DNA from: Acidimicrobiaceae bacterium
GTDB lineage: Bacteria > Actinomycetota > Acidimicrobiia > Acidimicrobiales > Acidimicrobiaceae
Assembly: GCA_013044365.1 (NCBI GenBank)
Contig: JABEUP010000020.1
Location: 1 to 11,832 of the forward strand
Reading direction: 5' to 3'
Length of the DNA stretch: 11,832 nt
The notes under the pieces were generated by a model. That model made no database searches, was not told the DNA's origin, and saw nothing but the letters and a program-made list of their open reading frames with translations. This document shows, one piece after another, positions 1 to 6,110 of the stretch; within the stretch, counting starts at the first letter, position 1, and each line of letters begins with the position of its first letter. The position numbers were made by a program, and so were the translations under genes.

Positions 1-61
1 GGTTTTTGCGGTAATTGGGGCGAAATTATCTTATAAATCCCGCCTGATGACCGTAATTGAT

Positions 62-89
62 TTTTACTCTTGTTAGCACTCGATAGAAT
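62..89 (+). promoter_or_regulatory. Putative hrcA operon promoter
   Basis: TAGAAT at 84-89 fits an actinobacterial -10 (TANNNT). A weak -35 candidate, TTTTAC at 62-67, lies 16 bases upstream. The -10 falls inside the 9-base spacer of the CIRCE element, so bound HrcA would block RNA polymerase. The start of transcription would be near base 95, about 40 bases before the hrcA start. The -35 match is poor and the assignment is inferred. Confidence 0.4.
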
Positions 90-99
90 GGAGTGCCAA
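73..99 (+). promoter_or_regulatory. CIRCE operator (HrcA binding site)
   Basis: TTAGCACTC (73-81), a 9-base spacer, then GAGTGCCAA (91-99). This matches the CIRCE consensus TTAGCACTC-N9-GAGTGCTAA except for one base in the right arm. CIRCE is the operator of the heat-shock repressor HrcA, which is encoded immediately downstream, so the site implies autoregulation of hrcA and co-repression of dnaJ and probably rsmE. No second CIRCE was noticed elsewhere in the window. Confidence 0.95.
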
Positions 100-133
100 G
101 AGATACTTTGCTAAATGTGGAAACGAGTCAAGT

Positions 134-1135
134 GTGATGGACAAAAGAAAAGCCGCTATTCTGCGGGCTGTTGTCGATGACTATGTTCAATTTGCTGAAC
201 CCGTTGGTTCGTCCCACCTTGCCCGTGTCGGGGGTATTCAAGTATCACCTGCCACAATTCGCAACGAAATGAATCTGTTGGAACACGAGGGATATTTGAC
301 GCAGCCACACACGAGTGCTGGTCGAATTCCCACCGACAAGGGTTACCGATATTACGTCGATACATTTGTGGGTGACACAGATGATTCAGATATTACCCAA
401 TTCAAAAGTGTGGATGAGTTCTTCACCAATGCCCACGGGGCATTGGCGGCAATGTTCAGCGATACGTCGCGGCTTCTTACCAATTTGACCAATTATGCGG
501 CGGTCGTGACCGGTCCGAGTCCGGAGACGATTCTCATTCGCTCCATTCAGCTTGTTTCTTTAGATCCGAAGAAGGTCCTGCTGCTGATCGTAGATTCAAA
601 GGGGGCGGTGGAGAAAAAGATACTTGAACTGGCCAGTGAGATTGATGAATCCGATTTGGATCTGGTTTCCAATATTCTTACGAAAAAATTGCGCGGCCAT
701 CCGATAGGGTCAGAGTGCGTGCCTGAATCAACAGGCAACCTACCAGTCGACCTGCTCTGTGCGACTGCCCTTGAAAGCCTGAAGGAGTTTCAAGGCGAAA
801 CTGAGAGCGTCTATATCGAGGGAGCCTCGAAAGTGGCAAACGCGTTTGACGCGGTGGACACCGTAAGACGTGTGTTGGCAACCCTGGAACAGCATTTTCT
901 GGTCGTCTCTCTTATCAGGGATGTGTTGTCCAAAGGCCAGAAAGTCGCTATTGGAGCTGAGCTGGGTATCGAACCGCTCGCAGAGTGTTCCGTAGTTGTG
1001 TCCCCCTATATTGTCGAGGGCGAGCAACTAGGATCTATAGGTCTGGTCGGTCCGACCCGCATGAATTATCCAAAGGTTTTGGCCGCGGTGAATTTGGTAA
1101 GTACCGGGCTTGGAAAGAGACTGAGCGAGGGATAG
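134..1135 (+). CDS. hrcA: Heat-inducible transcriptional repressor HrcA
   Basis: HrcA is a dimeric repressor that binds CIRCE and represses class I heat-shock genes; in other bacteria GroEL helps it fold. The protein has 333 residues, normal for the family. The N-terminal winged helix holds the family signature ATIRNEM followed by PHTSAGRIPT and GYRYYVD at about residues 40-76. The rest is the HrcA dimerisation and GAF-like core. I chose the GTG at 134 because MMDKRK then aligns with the usual MLDERK start; ATG at 137 is the alternative. The ribosome binding site is weak (GGAAACGAG at 119-127). A CIRCE lies 34 bases upstream and dnaJ starts 10 bases after the stop, so the gene is autoregulated and heads an operon. 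Confidence 0.96.
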   Translation: MMDKRKAAILRAVVDDYVQFAEPVGSSHLARVGGIQVSPATIRNEMNLLEHEGYLTQPHTSAGRIPTDKGYRYYVDTFVGDTDDSDITQFKSVDEFFTNAHGALAAMFSDTSRLLTNLTNYAAVVTGPSPETILIRSIQLVSLDPKKVLLLIVDSKGAVEKKILELASEIDESDLDLVSNILTKKLRGHPIGSECVPESTGNLPVDLLCATALESLKEFQGETESVYIEGASKVANAFDAVDTVRRVLATLEQHFLVVSLIRDVLSKGQKVAIGAELGIEPLAECSVVVSPYIVEGEQLGSIGLVGPTRMNYPKVLAAVNLVSTGLGKRLSEG

Positions 1136-1145
1136 GGATTATAAG

Positions 1146-2264
1146 GTGGCAAACGATTTTTACAGCCTTTTAGGCGTCTCCAGGAATGCATCCGATGACG
1201 AGATAAAAAAGGCTTATCGCCGGCTGGCCAGAGAACTGCATCCTGATGCCAATGGCGGCGACAAAGATCTGGAGAATCGCTTCAAGGAGATAACCACCGC
1301 GTATGAGACCCTGAGGGATCCGGAAAAGCGCCGTATTTACGACACCTATGGAGAAGATGGCCTGAAAGGTGGAATGGGTGATGCCGGTCCGTTTGGCGGC
1401 GGGATCAACGATATATTCGGGGCCTTCTTCGGATCAGCGTTTAACGGGGGATTCAACCAGACCCGAAGAGGTCCGCAACGAGGAGCTGACAGCGAAGTTT
1501 ATGTGGATCTCTCCTTTACCGAGGCAATATTCGGCGCGCAGAAAGATGTCAGCTTAAGGTTGCCAGTGGTGTGTTCCACCTGTTCTGGTTTAGGTTCTAA
1601 ACCAGGAACTACCGCAAGTTCATGTCCGGTCTGTGATGGAACGGGTCAGGTGAGGAGAGTTGCACAGTCGATCCTGGGTCGGATGGTTACCACCGCCCCT
1701 TGCGACCGGTGCCGAGGCGAAGGATCCGTGATTACCACTCCCTGCCAGGATTGCAGAGGAGAAGGACGCCGCACCGAGGAGCGGACATATTCCGTCGAGA
1801 TTCCGGCCGGGGTAGATAATGGCTCGACGCTTAGGCTGTCTGGACGCGGCCCTGCCGGTCCTAGAGGCGGGTCGCCGGGCGATCTGTATGTCCAAATAAG
1901 AGTCAAGCCCCATCCCCGATTTGTGCGGGATGATAACGAACTCAGATGCGAGCTTACGATTCCGCTTACCCAGGCAGTACTGGGAGCTGCGCTGGAGTTT
2001 GAAACCCTTGATGGCGTGGAGGATCTCGTGATTCCCCAAGGCACGCAATCTGGAACTCAGTTCAGACTCCGGGGCCGGGGAGTTCCTGACCTGCGCGGCA
2101 GCGGCAGAAGGGGAGATCTTGTGGTTACTATCGTCGTTGAAATCCCCACCCACCTGGATGCGGAACAGGACGAAATGTTTAGAACTATCGCTGCACTCCG
2201 CGGCGAAGAGGTGGCCGACAGGGACCACGGTATTTTCTCTAAGATCAAATCGGCTTTCAAATAG
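1146..2264 (+). CDS. dnaJ: Molecular chaperone DnaJ (hrcA-linked DnaJ2 type)
   Basis: DnaJ is the J-domain co-chaperone that delivers unfolded clients to DnaK and stimulates its ATPase in the cytoplasm. The 372 residues show the full type I layout: J domain (about 1-70) with HPD at 32-34, a Gly/Phe-rich linker (about 71-115), a zinc-binding region with four intact CxxCxGxG repeats starting at Cys143 and ending near 207, then the C-terminal substrate-binding domains. The start is GTG with a purine-rich GGGAT at 1136-1140. Actinobacteria commonly carry two dnaJ genes, one with dnaK-grpE and one behind hrcA; position marks this as the second kind. CIRCE upstream of hrcA should control it. Confidence 0.97.
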   Translation: MANDFYSLLGVSRNASDDEIKKAYRRLARELHPDANGGDKDLENRFKEITTAYETLRDPEKRRIYDTYGEDGLKGGMGDAGPFGGGINDIFGAFFGSAFNGGFNQTRRGPQRGADSEVYVDLSFTEAIFGAQKDVSLRLPVVCSTCSGLGSKPGTTASSCPVCDGTGQVRRVAQSILGRMVTTAPCDRCRGEGSVITTPCQDCRGEGRRTEERTYSVEIPAGVDNGSTLRLSGRGPAGPRGGSPGDLYVQIRVKPHPRFVRDDNELRCELTIPLTQAVLGAALEFETLDGVEDLVIPQGTQSGTQFRLRGRGVPDLRGSGRRGDLVVTIVVEIPTHLDAEQDEMFRTIAALRGEEVADRDHGIFSKIKSAFK

Positions 2265-2268
2265 TTAA

Positions 2269-3003
2269 ATGTTTGCTGAGGCCGTGAACCCGACACTGGC
2301 TGAATCAGGCGTTGCCCACTTGCTTGTGGAGGACTTGGCCTTGCCCGAGCTATCTGCCGATGCCCGGCATCATCTCGGGACTGTTCGCAGGCTAAGGGAT
2401 GGGGATGCCATTACCCTGGGGGACGGTCAGGGACGTTGGAGGGTGGCGGTCCTGCGGCAGGCCAACAAGAGTTCCGGCAGAGCCGGACTGGAAATTGAGT
2501 TAGCGAGCGAAGTTTTCGAAGAGGCCAGGCAGCAACCGGAATTGGTTATAGGGTATTGTTTGCCGTCGCTCGATCGGGCTGGCTGGGCAATCCAAAAGAT
2601 GACAGAACTGGGCGTGGACTCGGTGTTTCTGCTGCACTCGGCATTTTCCTCGGCAAGAAGGTCTGGACTTGAAGATGGCGGCCACGATTACGCGAAACTC
2701 CAAAGGGTGGCGGGGGAAGCCCTGATGCAGTCCCGCTCGCCATTTTTAACACGCCTTTCACCGATCCGCAGCCTTGAGAGTTTTGTTGAGTTGTATCCTC
2801 AGTGCGGAGTCTGCACGGCGTATGGCAATGACGGGCTGGATCCGTCTTTCCCGGTCGTGGTAGGGCCGGAAGGGGGTTTTTCCGCCTCTGAATTAGGGTT
2901 ATTTACCCGAAGAATTGGATTGGGAAAGAATGTGCTTCGTTCGGAAACAGCGGCCGTAGTGGTGGCTGGTGTTTTGTCAATGGAGCGGTCAGGTCTGTTG
3001 TAA
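2269..3003 (+). CDS. rsmE: 16S rRNA (uracil(1498)-N3)-methyltransferase RsmE
   Basis: RsmE methylates N3 of U1498 in helix 44 of 16S rRNA, using S-adenosylmethionine; it is a SPOUT-class (knotted) enzyme acting on the assembled 30S subunit. The 244 residues show an N-terminal PUA-like RNA-binding region (DARHHLGTVRRLRDGD, about 36-51) and the C-terminal SAM-binding knot with GPEGGF at 199-204 and LRSETA at 223-228, both family hallmarks. ATG at 2269 is only 4 bases after the dnaJ stop and has no clear ribosome binding site, suggesting coupling to dnaJ translation; GTG at 2284 is a less likely start. The hrcA-dnaJ-rsmE order is widespread in actinobacteria. Confidence 0.95.
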   Translation: MFAEAVNPTLAESGVAHLLVEDLALPELSADARHHLGTVRRLRDGDAITLGDGQGRWRVAVLRQANKSSGRAGLEIELASEVFEEARQQPELVIGYCLPSLDRAGWAIQKMTELGVDSVFLLHSAFSSARRSGLEDGGHDYAKLQRVAGEALMQSRSPFLTRLSPIRSLESFVELYPQCGVCTAYGNDGLDPSFPVVVGPEGGFSASELGLFTRRIGLGKNVLRSETAAVVVAGVLSMERSGLL

Positions 3004-3021
3004 TACTGGATCTGGGTCAAG

Positions 3022-3041
3022 TTATCACTGTAAGTGTCTAA
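3022..3041 (+). promoter_or_regulatory. Operator-like inverted repeat upstream of bldD
   Basis: CACT (3026-3029), spacer GTA, AGTG (3033-3036), flanked by TTA (3022-3024) and TAA (3039-3041), gives a near-symmetric site about 45 bases upstream of the regulator's start. It shares the TnAC-N5-GT skeleton with the published Streptomyces BldD box (nTnACnCWGnGTnAn) but not its central CWG or the right-hand A. Autoregulation by the adjacent BldD-like protein is a reasonable inference, not shown. Confidence 0.4.
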
Positions 3042-3059
3042 TAATCCTCATTTTTTGAA

Positions 3060-3081
3060 CCTAGAGTGATGATAGACTAGG
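3060..3081 (+). promoter_or_regulatory. Extended -10 promoter with flanking inverted repeat (bldD)
   Basis: TGA-TAGACT at 3070-3078 is an extended -10 (TGN-TANNNT). It ends 6 bases before the GTG at 3085, the geometry of leaderless actinobacterial transcripts, where transcription and translation start at the same base. CCTAG (3060-3064) and CTAGG (3077-3081) form a perfect inverted repeat around the -10, a possible operator. No good -35 is present at 17 bases, which an extended -10 can tolerate. Confidence 0.45.
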
Positions 3082-3084
3082 AAC

Positions 3085-3681
3085 GTGCCAGTGAATGAGG
3101 ATGAAGAAGTATCTGATGATTACGCGCTGAGGGTCGGGCTTAGGCTGCGTTCGGTACGCAAACAAAAGCACCTGTCTTTGCATTCCGTAGAGGCGGCATC
3201 AAATCAGGAGTTCAAGGCCAGCGTATTGGGTGCTTACGAGCGGGGAGAACGGTCTATTTCGGTTCCAAGGCTCCAAAGACTTGCCGAGTTGTATAACGTG
3301 CCTGTTGATCAGCTCTTACCAAAACAAAATACTTCGAAATCGCCCTTGGTTCCTTTGGCGAATTTCCCCATGGCTGTCAATGGCCGGGAAGAAACCGTCG
3401 AGTCGTTTGCGGTCAACACCTTTGACGAAAGGCGGGCTCCGATGGTCGAGCCAAGCCTAAAGGTTACCATCGACCTGATCAAATTGAATTTAATGGACGG
3501 ACCGGAGAAGGAGCTTTTACGCAGGTATCTGTCTATGCTCCAGGTTCAGAGACAGGACTTTAACGGCCGCATGATAACTATTCGCCATGAAGATCTTAAA
3601 GTTTTGGCCTGTCTCTTTGAGCTGACCGCCGAGGAAATGGCCCGAAGGTTTGATGAATTGGGTCTTAGGATCATGAATTGA
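3085..3681 (+). CDS. BldD-like XRE-family regulator with c-di-GMP motif
   Basis: This is a DNA-binding regulator resembling Streptomyces BldD, the developmental master repressor whose dimer is assembled by tetrameric cyclic di-GMP. An XRE/Cro helix-turn-helix spans about residues 16-79 (SVEAASN, GAYERGERSISVPRLQRLAELY, ending VDQLLP). A linker covers about 80-128, longer than in Streptomyces, which explains 198 residues against 167. The C-terminal domain keeps the BldD effector motif: Arg156-Gln-Asp158, eight residues, then Arg167-His-Glu-Asp170, against RGD-X8-RQDD in BldD. GTG at 3085 fits a leaderless start; GTG at 3091 has AGGA at 3079-3082 with 8-base spacing and is a real alternative. 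It lies between rsmE and hemW with its own promoter signals. Target genes are unknown. Confidence 0.88.
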   Translation: MPVNEDEEVSDDYALRVGLRLRSVRKQKHLSLHSVEAASNQEFKASVLGAYERGERSISVPRLQRLAELYNVPVDQLLPKQNTSKSPLVPLANFPMAVNGREETVESFAVNTFDERRAPMVEPSLKVTIDLIKLNLMDGPEKELLRRYLSMLQVQRQDFNGRMITIRHEDLKVLACLFELTAEEMARRFDELGLRIMN

Positions 3682-3766
3682 TCAATCCGCCAGGCAAGCC
3701 CTGTTGGTAAGGACGGGGTAGGGCTGAGGATCCCCTTTCCCGCTGAGGAAGGAGGCAAGGAACGAA
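3682..3766 (+). other. GC-rich spacer between bldD and hemW, possible RNA structure
   Basis: This stretch has no convincing gene. AGCCCT (3697-3702) pairs with AGGGCT (3720-3725), and CCTTTCC (3734-3740) can pair with GGAAGG with one bulged base. A palindrome, ATTGATCAAT, spans the bldD stop (3677-3686). No T-tract follows these stems, so they do not make a normal terminator; they could be part of a leader controlling hemW. Confidence 0.35.
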
Positions 3767-3829
3767 GTGGTATCTGATTTAGGTCAACTATTAGCGGCGC
3801 AGCCGACCGGGGGTGGATTATCTGCCTGA
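3767..3829 (+). CDS. Possible 20-codon leader ORF overlapping hemW
   Basis: GTG at 3767 opens a 20-codon reading frame (MVSDLGQLLAAQPTGGGLSA) ending in TGA at 3827-3829, 17 bases inside hemW in another frame. AAGGAGG at 3749-3755 ends 11 bases before the GTG, and AAGGAA (3757-3762) ends 4 bases before it, so ribosome loading is plausible. hemW itself has only a weak GGGG before its GTG, so translation through this ORF could feed ribosomes to hemW. No homologue is recognised. It is short enough to arise by chance. Confidence 0.3.
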   Translation: MVSDLGQLLAAQPTGGGLSA

Positions 3830-4949
3830 GACTCCAGGGCTTTACGTCCATATTCCATTTTGCGTGTCCAGGTGCGATTACTGTGCATTTGCCGCCTGGG
3901 ATGATGCTTTGGATATGGCAGATGCCTATCTGGATGCCATCATTGCCGAACTACGGCTCAAATGGTCCGCAGATTATGCTGAATCCCCAAGTTCGATCTT
4001 TTTTGGCGGCGGGACCCCATCGGTCATCCCAGCCCGGCAAGTGGCGAAGATCTTAGAGTCGGTGGGAATCAGGCCAGGCGCTGAAGTTACCATTGAGTGT
4101 AATCCTGAATCGACAACCCTGGAGAAACTTAAGATCTATAAGGATGCCGGGGTCAATCGAGTATCGCTGGGGCTTCAGAGCTTTTCAACGGGTGTACTTA
4201 ACTCATTGGGAAGGTCCCACAATCCGGCAGATATTTACCCGGTAATCGAAGCCTTGGGTGAGGTTGGATTTGAGAACTATTCTGTTGACCTGATTTATGG
4301 TGCGGCAGGCGAAACCCAATCTGTGCTGGAAGACACGGTTAAAAAGGTGTTGGCGTTGTCGCCTGCTCCGACTCATATCTCCGCGTATGCCTTGGCCGTC
4401 GAGCCTGGCACGCCGTTGGGAAGAGACAAACTCCGCCATCCCGATGAGGACTATCAGGCGGGTGCCTACATTTTGATTGACTCGCTGCTGGCGGATGCGG
4501 GCATGGAGTGGTATGAAATTTCCAATTGGTCAATGCCTGGATTCTATTCGCGTCACAACTGGAATTACTGGATGCAGGGTGAGTACGTAGGACTCGGATG
4601 TTCTGCTCATTCGCATCGAAATTCCATACGGTCTTGGAACATATTCAATCTGAGGCGTTATATTGATTCGTTGTCGGAAGGAGCAGATCCGATGGCGGGT
4701 TTGGAGGAGATTGCCCCAGAACAGAAAATAACCGAAGGTCTGGAGTTGTTGCTTAGAACGAATCGCGGAGTTCCAAGCGATGCCATATCCGATAAGGAGC
4801 AGATTGGGCTTCTCTATCAAGAATCCTATGGTTTGGCAACTCTGACGCCCACGGGCCGTCTTTTAGCAAACCAAGTGTCTTTGCGTCTTGACCCTGGCAA
4901 GGTGACCTTTGACCAGATTAAGGAGCTCCAGACCATGACTCCGGATTGA
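3813..4949 (+). CDS. hemW: Radical SAM heme chaperone HemW
   Basis: HemW resembles the oxygen-independent coproporphyrinogen oxidase HemN but acts as a heme-binding chaperone that inserts heme into respiratory enzymes; many genomes label it as the oxidase. The 378 residues are typical of HemW. The iron-sulfur motif is Cys17-VSR-Cys21-DY-Cys24, with only Phe26 after it as in HemW, not the extra cysteine of HemN. GGGTPS (65-70) binds SAM, and SLGLQSF, HNWNYW and GCSAHS follow in family order. GTG at 3813 is the only start available, because an in-frame stop lies at 3792-3794. Its ribosome binding site is weak and the possible leader ORF overlaps its first codons. In many actinobacteria hemW precedes hrcA; here it follows bldD. 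Confidence 0.92.
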   Translation: MDYLPETPGLYVHIPFCVSRCDYCAFAAWDDALDMADAYLDAIIAELRLKWSADYAESPSSIFFGGGTPSVIPARQVAKILESVGIRPGAEVTIECNPESTTLEKLKIYKDAGVNRVSLGLQSFSTGVLNSLGRSHNPADIYPVIEALGEVGFENYSVDLIYGAAGETQSVLEDTVKKVLALSPAPTHISAYALAVEPGTPLGRDKLRHPDEDYQAGAYILIDSLLADAGMEWYEISNWSMPGFYSRHNWNYWMQGEYVGLGCSAHSHRNSIRSWNIFNLRRYIDSLSEGADPMAGLEEIAPEQKITEGLELLLRTNRGVPSDAISDKEQIGLLYQESYGLATLTPTGRLLANQVSLRLDPGKVTFDQIKELQTMTPD

Positions 4950-5025
4950 CTCAGTCGAATCGATTTGCAACTGGACGGCTTATAACGGGATATTGCCGCG
5001 GCCATGTTCAATCAATGGAGCAGAA

Positions 5026-5298
5026 ATGAAATCGGATGGCAGGTCTCAGCGGGAGGCAGTAACTGTAATCTTTCGACTGCTTGAGGTGGCCGCGGCAGGA
5101 GAATTTGAAGTGGCCCGGGAACTGGCGAAAAGGGCAAATGAACTTGATGTGTCAGGGGTGAATTCAGACCTGCTGTCCGCGCTGCATTGCTACCTGGAAT
5201 CTGGAGCGAGCGCGGAATCAAAACAACAGCTTCAACGGATTGTGGCTGCAACTCCATATGAAGTTGCAGCCAGGCAGATGCTTGATGCCAAAGAATAG
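5026..5298 (+). CDS. Hypothetical small helical protein
   Basis: I do not recognise this 90-residue protein. It has no signal peptide or membrane segment and looks mainly alpha-helical, with alternating Ala/Leu/Glu runs (LLEVAAAGEFEVARELAKRA near residues 18-37, QQLQRIVAATPYEVAARQML near 67-86) that resemble a pair of tetratricopeptide-like helical hairpins. That resemblance is only by eye. ATG at 5026 is chosen because GGAG at 5017-5020 sits 5 bases upstream; an upstream TTG at 4993 has no such site. It starts 76 bases after hemW, with TATAAC at 4981-4986 as a possible -10. Its 3' end carries a strong intragenic hairpin, and it converges on satP. Confidence 0.65.
   Translation: MKSDGRSQREAVTVIFRLLEVAAAGEFEVARELAKRANELDVSGVNSDLLSALHCYLESGASAESKQQLQRIVAATPYEVAARQMLDAKE
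5243..5272 (+). repeat. 11-bp perfect inverted repeat inside the hypothetical gene
   Basis: TGGCTGCAACT (5243-5253), an 8-base loop, and AGTTGCAGCCA (5262-5272) form a perfect 11-bp stem. It encodes VAATPYEVAA in the small protein, so Val-Ala-Ala codons make both arms. It lies 39 bases before the intergenic hairpin at 5311-5340. It could stabilise the mRNA 3' end or slow ribosomes, or simply reflect the repeated amino acids. Confidence 0.8.
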
Positions 5299-5310
5299 AC
5301 TCCTGAAAAA

Positions 5311-5340
5311 CAAACGACCCCTCTTGCGAGAGGTCGTTTG
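5311..5340 (-). terminator. Rho-independent terminator of satP, possibly bidirectional
   Basis: CAAACGACC (5311-5319) pairs perfectly with GGTCGTTTG (5332-5340), and the inner CTC/GAG pairs around a TTGC loop. On the minus strand the stem runs into GTTTGTTTTT, a proper T-tract, so it best fits termination of the acs-satP transcript. On the plus strand it follows the hypothetical gene by 12 bases but lacks a T-tract. A second copy of the right arm (AGGTCGTTT at 5345-5353) permits an alternative stem. Confidence 0.8.
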
Positions 5341-5356
5341 CGCAAGGTCGTTTAGC

Positions 5357-5941
5357 CTATGCTTTCTTTGCAAACATGGGTATTACTTCTCGGCCATGGG
5401 TGGCATTGGTTACCAGGCCCAAAGTTCCATACAATGCAACTAGCGCGGTAATGATACCGGTATAGCCACCTACTTTGGTTGCCCAGGTCGCGCTGGTAGC
5501 AAAAGCACCAATTGTGAGAAGAATAAATGTTATCAGCAGGATTACGAACAAGCTTTTTATCACGCCATTGAGACCAAATGCCGCAACGGTCATTATTGCA
5601 GTAAAGATTGTCCATACAAGCAAGAAGAGTCCGGTTGCCTTATTAGCTTGGGCAGCTGGAAGAGTTCCTGCAATTGAGTGAACATACAAATAGAACGAAA
5701 GCCAGAATGCACCATACGAGGTGAAGGCTACCGTGCCGAATATGTTTCCTCGTTTGAATTCCCACATGCCGGCGAGGAGCTGTACGATTCCTCCATAAAA
5801 AATGGTGAGTGGGAGAACTACACCTACAAGTTTGCCATCTAAGATCCCAGCGTTGAACACGCTGAGAACTAGGGTGGTTACTCCAAATCCAGCTAAGCCC
5901 AACGCCGCTGGATCTGCAATAGCCGGGGTTTCATCCGCCAT
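5357..5941 (-). CDS. satP: Acetate uptake transporter, GPR1/FUN34/SatP family
   Basis: Members of this family (E. coli SatP/YaaH, yeast Ady2/Ato1) carry acetate and succinate across the cytoplasmic membrane, probably with protons. The 194 residues contain six hydrophobic segments at about 15-34, 40-59, 67-87, 103-122, 129-147 and 158-178. The N-terminal family motif NPAPLGL appears as Asp10-PAALGL16, and FYGG (48-51) followed by MWEFKRGNIFGTVAF is characteristic. The Asn-to-Asp and Pro-to-Ala changes in the motif are worth noting. ATG has AAAGGAA five bases upstream. It lies 169 bases downstream of acs on the same strand, matching a role in feeding acetate to that enzyme. A terminator follows. 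Confidence 0.92.
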   Translation of the reverse strand: MADETPAIADPAALGLAGFGVTTLVLSVFNAGILDGKLVGVVLPLTIFYGGIVQLLAGMWEFKRGNIFGTVAFTSYGAFWLSFYLYVHSIAGTLPAAQANKATGLFLLVWTIFTAIMTVAAFGLNGVIKSLFVILLITFILLTIGAFATSATWATKVGGYTGIITALVALYGTLGLVTNATHGREVIPMFAKKA

Positions 5942-5966
5942 CGTGATTCCTTTCGTTTTGCCTCGA

Positions 5967-6021
5967 CCAAGGATGTCTTGGGAGTGTTTTTCTATTTGCC
6001 GAGTACGAAAGCCAAGTACTC
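5967..6021. repeat. Two inverted repeats in the acs-satP gap
   Basis: The 169-base gap (5942-6110) has no gene. It holds GAGTAC (6001-6006) and GTACTC (6016-6021) around 9 bases, and CCAAG (5967-5971) and CTTGG (5977-5981) around 5 bases. Neither is followed by a convincing T-tract on the minus strand, so they are not obvious terminators. They could be operator sites for an internal satP promoter (a weak TAGAAA -10 lies nearby) or an mRNA processing structure. Confidence 0.5.
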
Positions 6022-6110
6022 AACATCTGTGCGCCGATGCGCGTTGGGGTGAGATCTTCTTGGTGCCTCCTGTGGGTCTTTCTGATCTGTGAGACGAAAA
6101 GGCTAAGATG

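Noticed and set aside
1620..2228. 202-residue open frame on the minus strand inside dnaJ
   Set aside because: It lies wholly opposite dnaJ, whose domains and zinc motifs are intact, and the translation has no recognisable domain or ribosome binding site.
3690..3780. Resemblance to a TPP riboswitch (GGGCTGAG...CCCCTTT) or SRP RNA (GAGGAAGGAGGC)
   Set aside because: The further conserved TPP elements (GAACCTGA and the second stem) are missing, and the SRP core (GGTCAGG...GGAAGCAGCC) does not match.
3546..3851. 101-residue open frame on the minus strand across the bldD-hemW gap
   Set aside because: Both ends lie opposite real genes, there is no good ribosome binding site, and the translation looks random.
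6001..6021. GAGTAC-N9-GTACTC as a second CIRCE or a HAIR element
   Set aside because: Arms share only the spacing with CIRCE, and they do not match the HspR HAIR arms CTTGAGT/ACTCAAG.
6066..6071. Strong AGGAGG on the minus strand between acs and satP
   Set aside because: No ATG, GTG or TTG lies 5-12 bases downstream, so it does not start an extra small gene.
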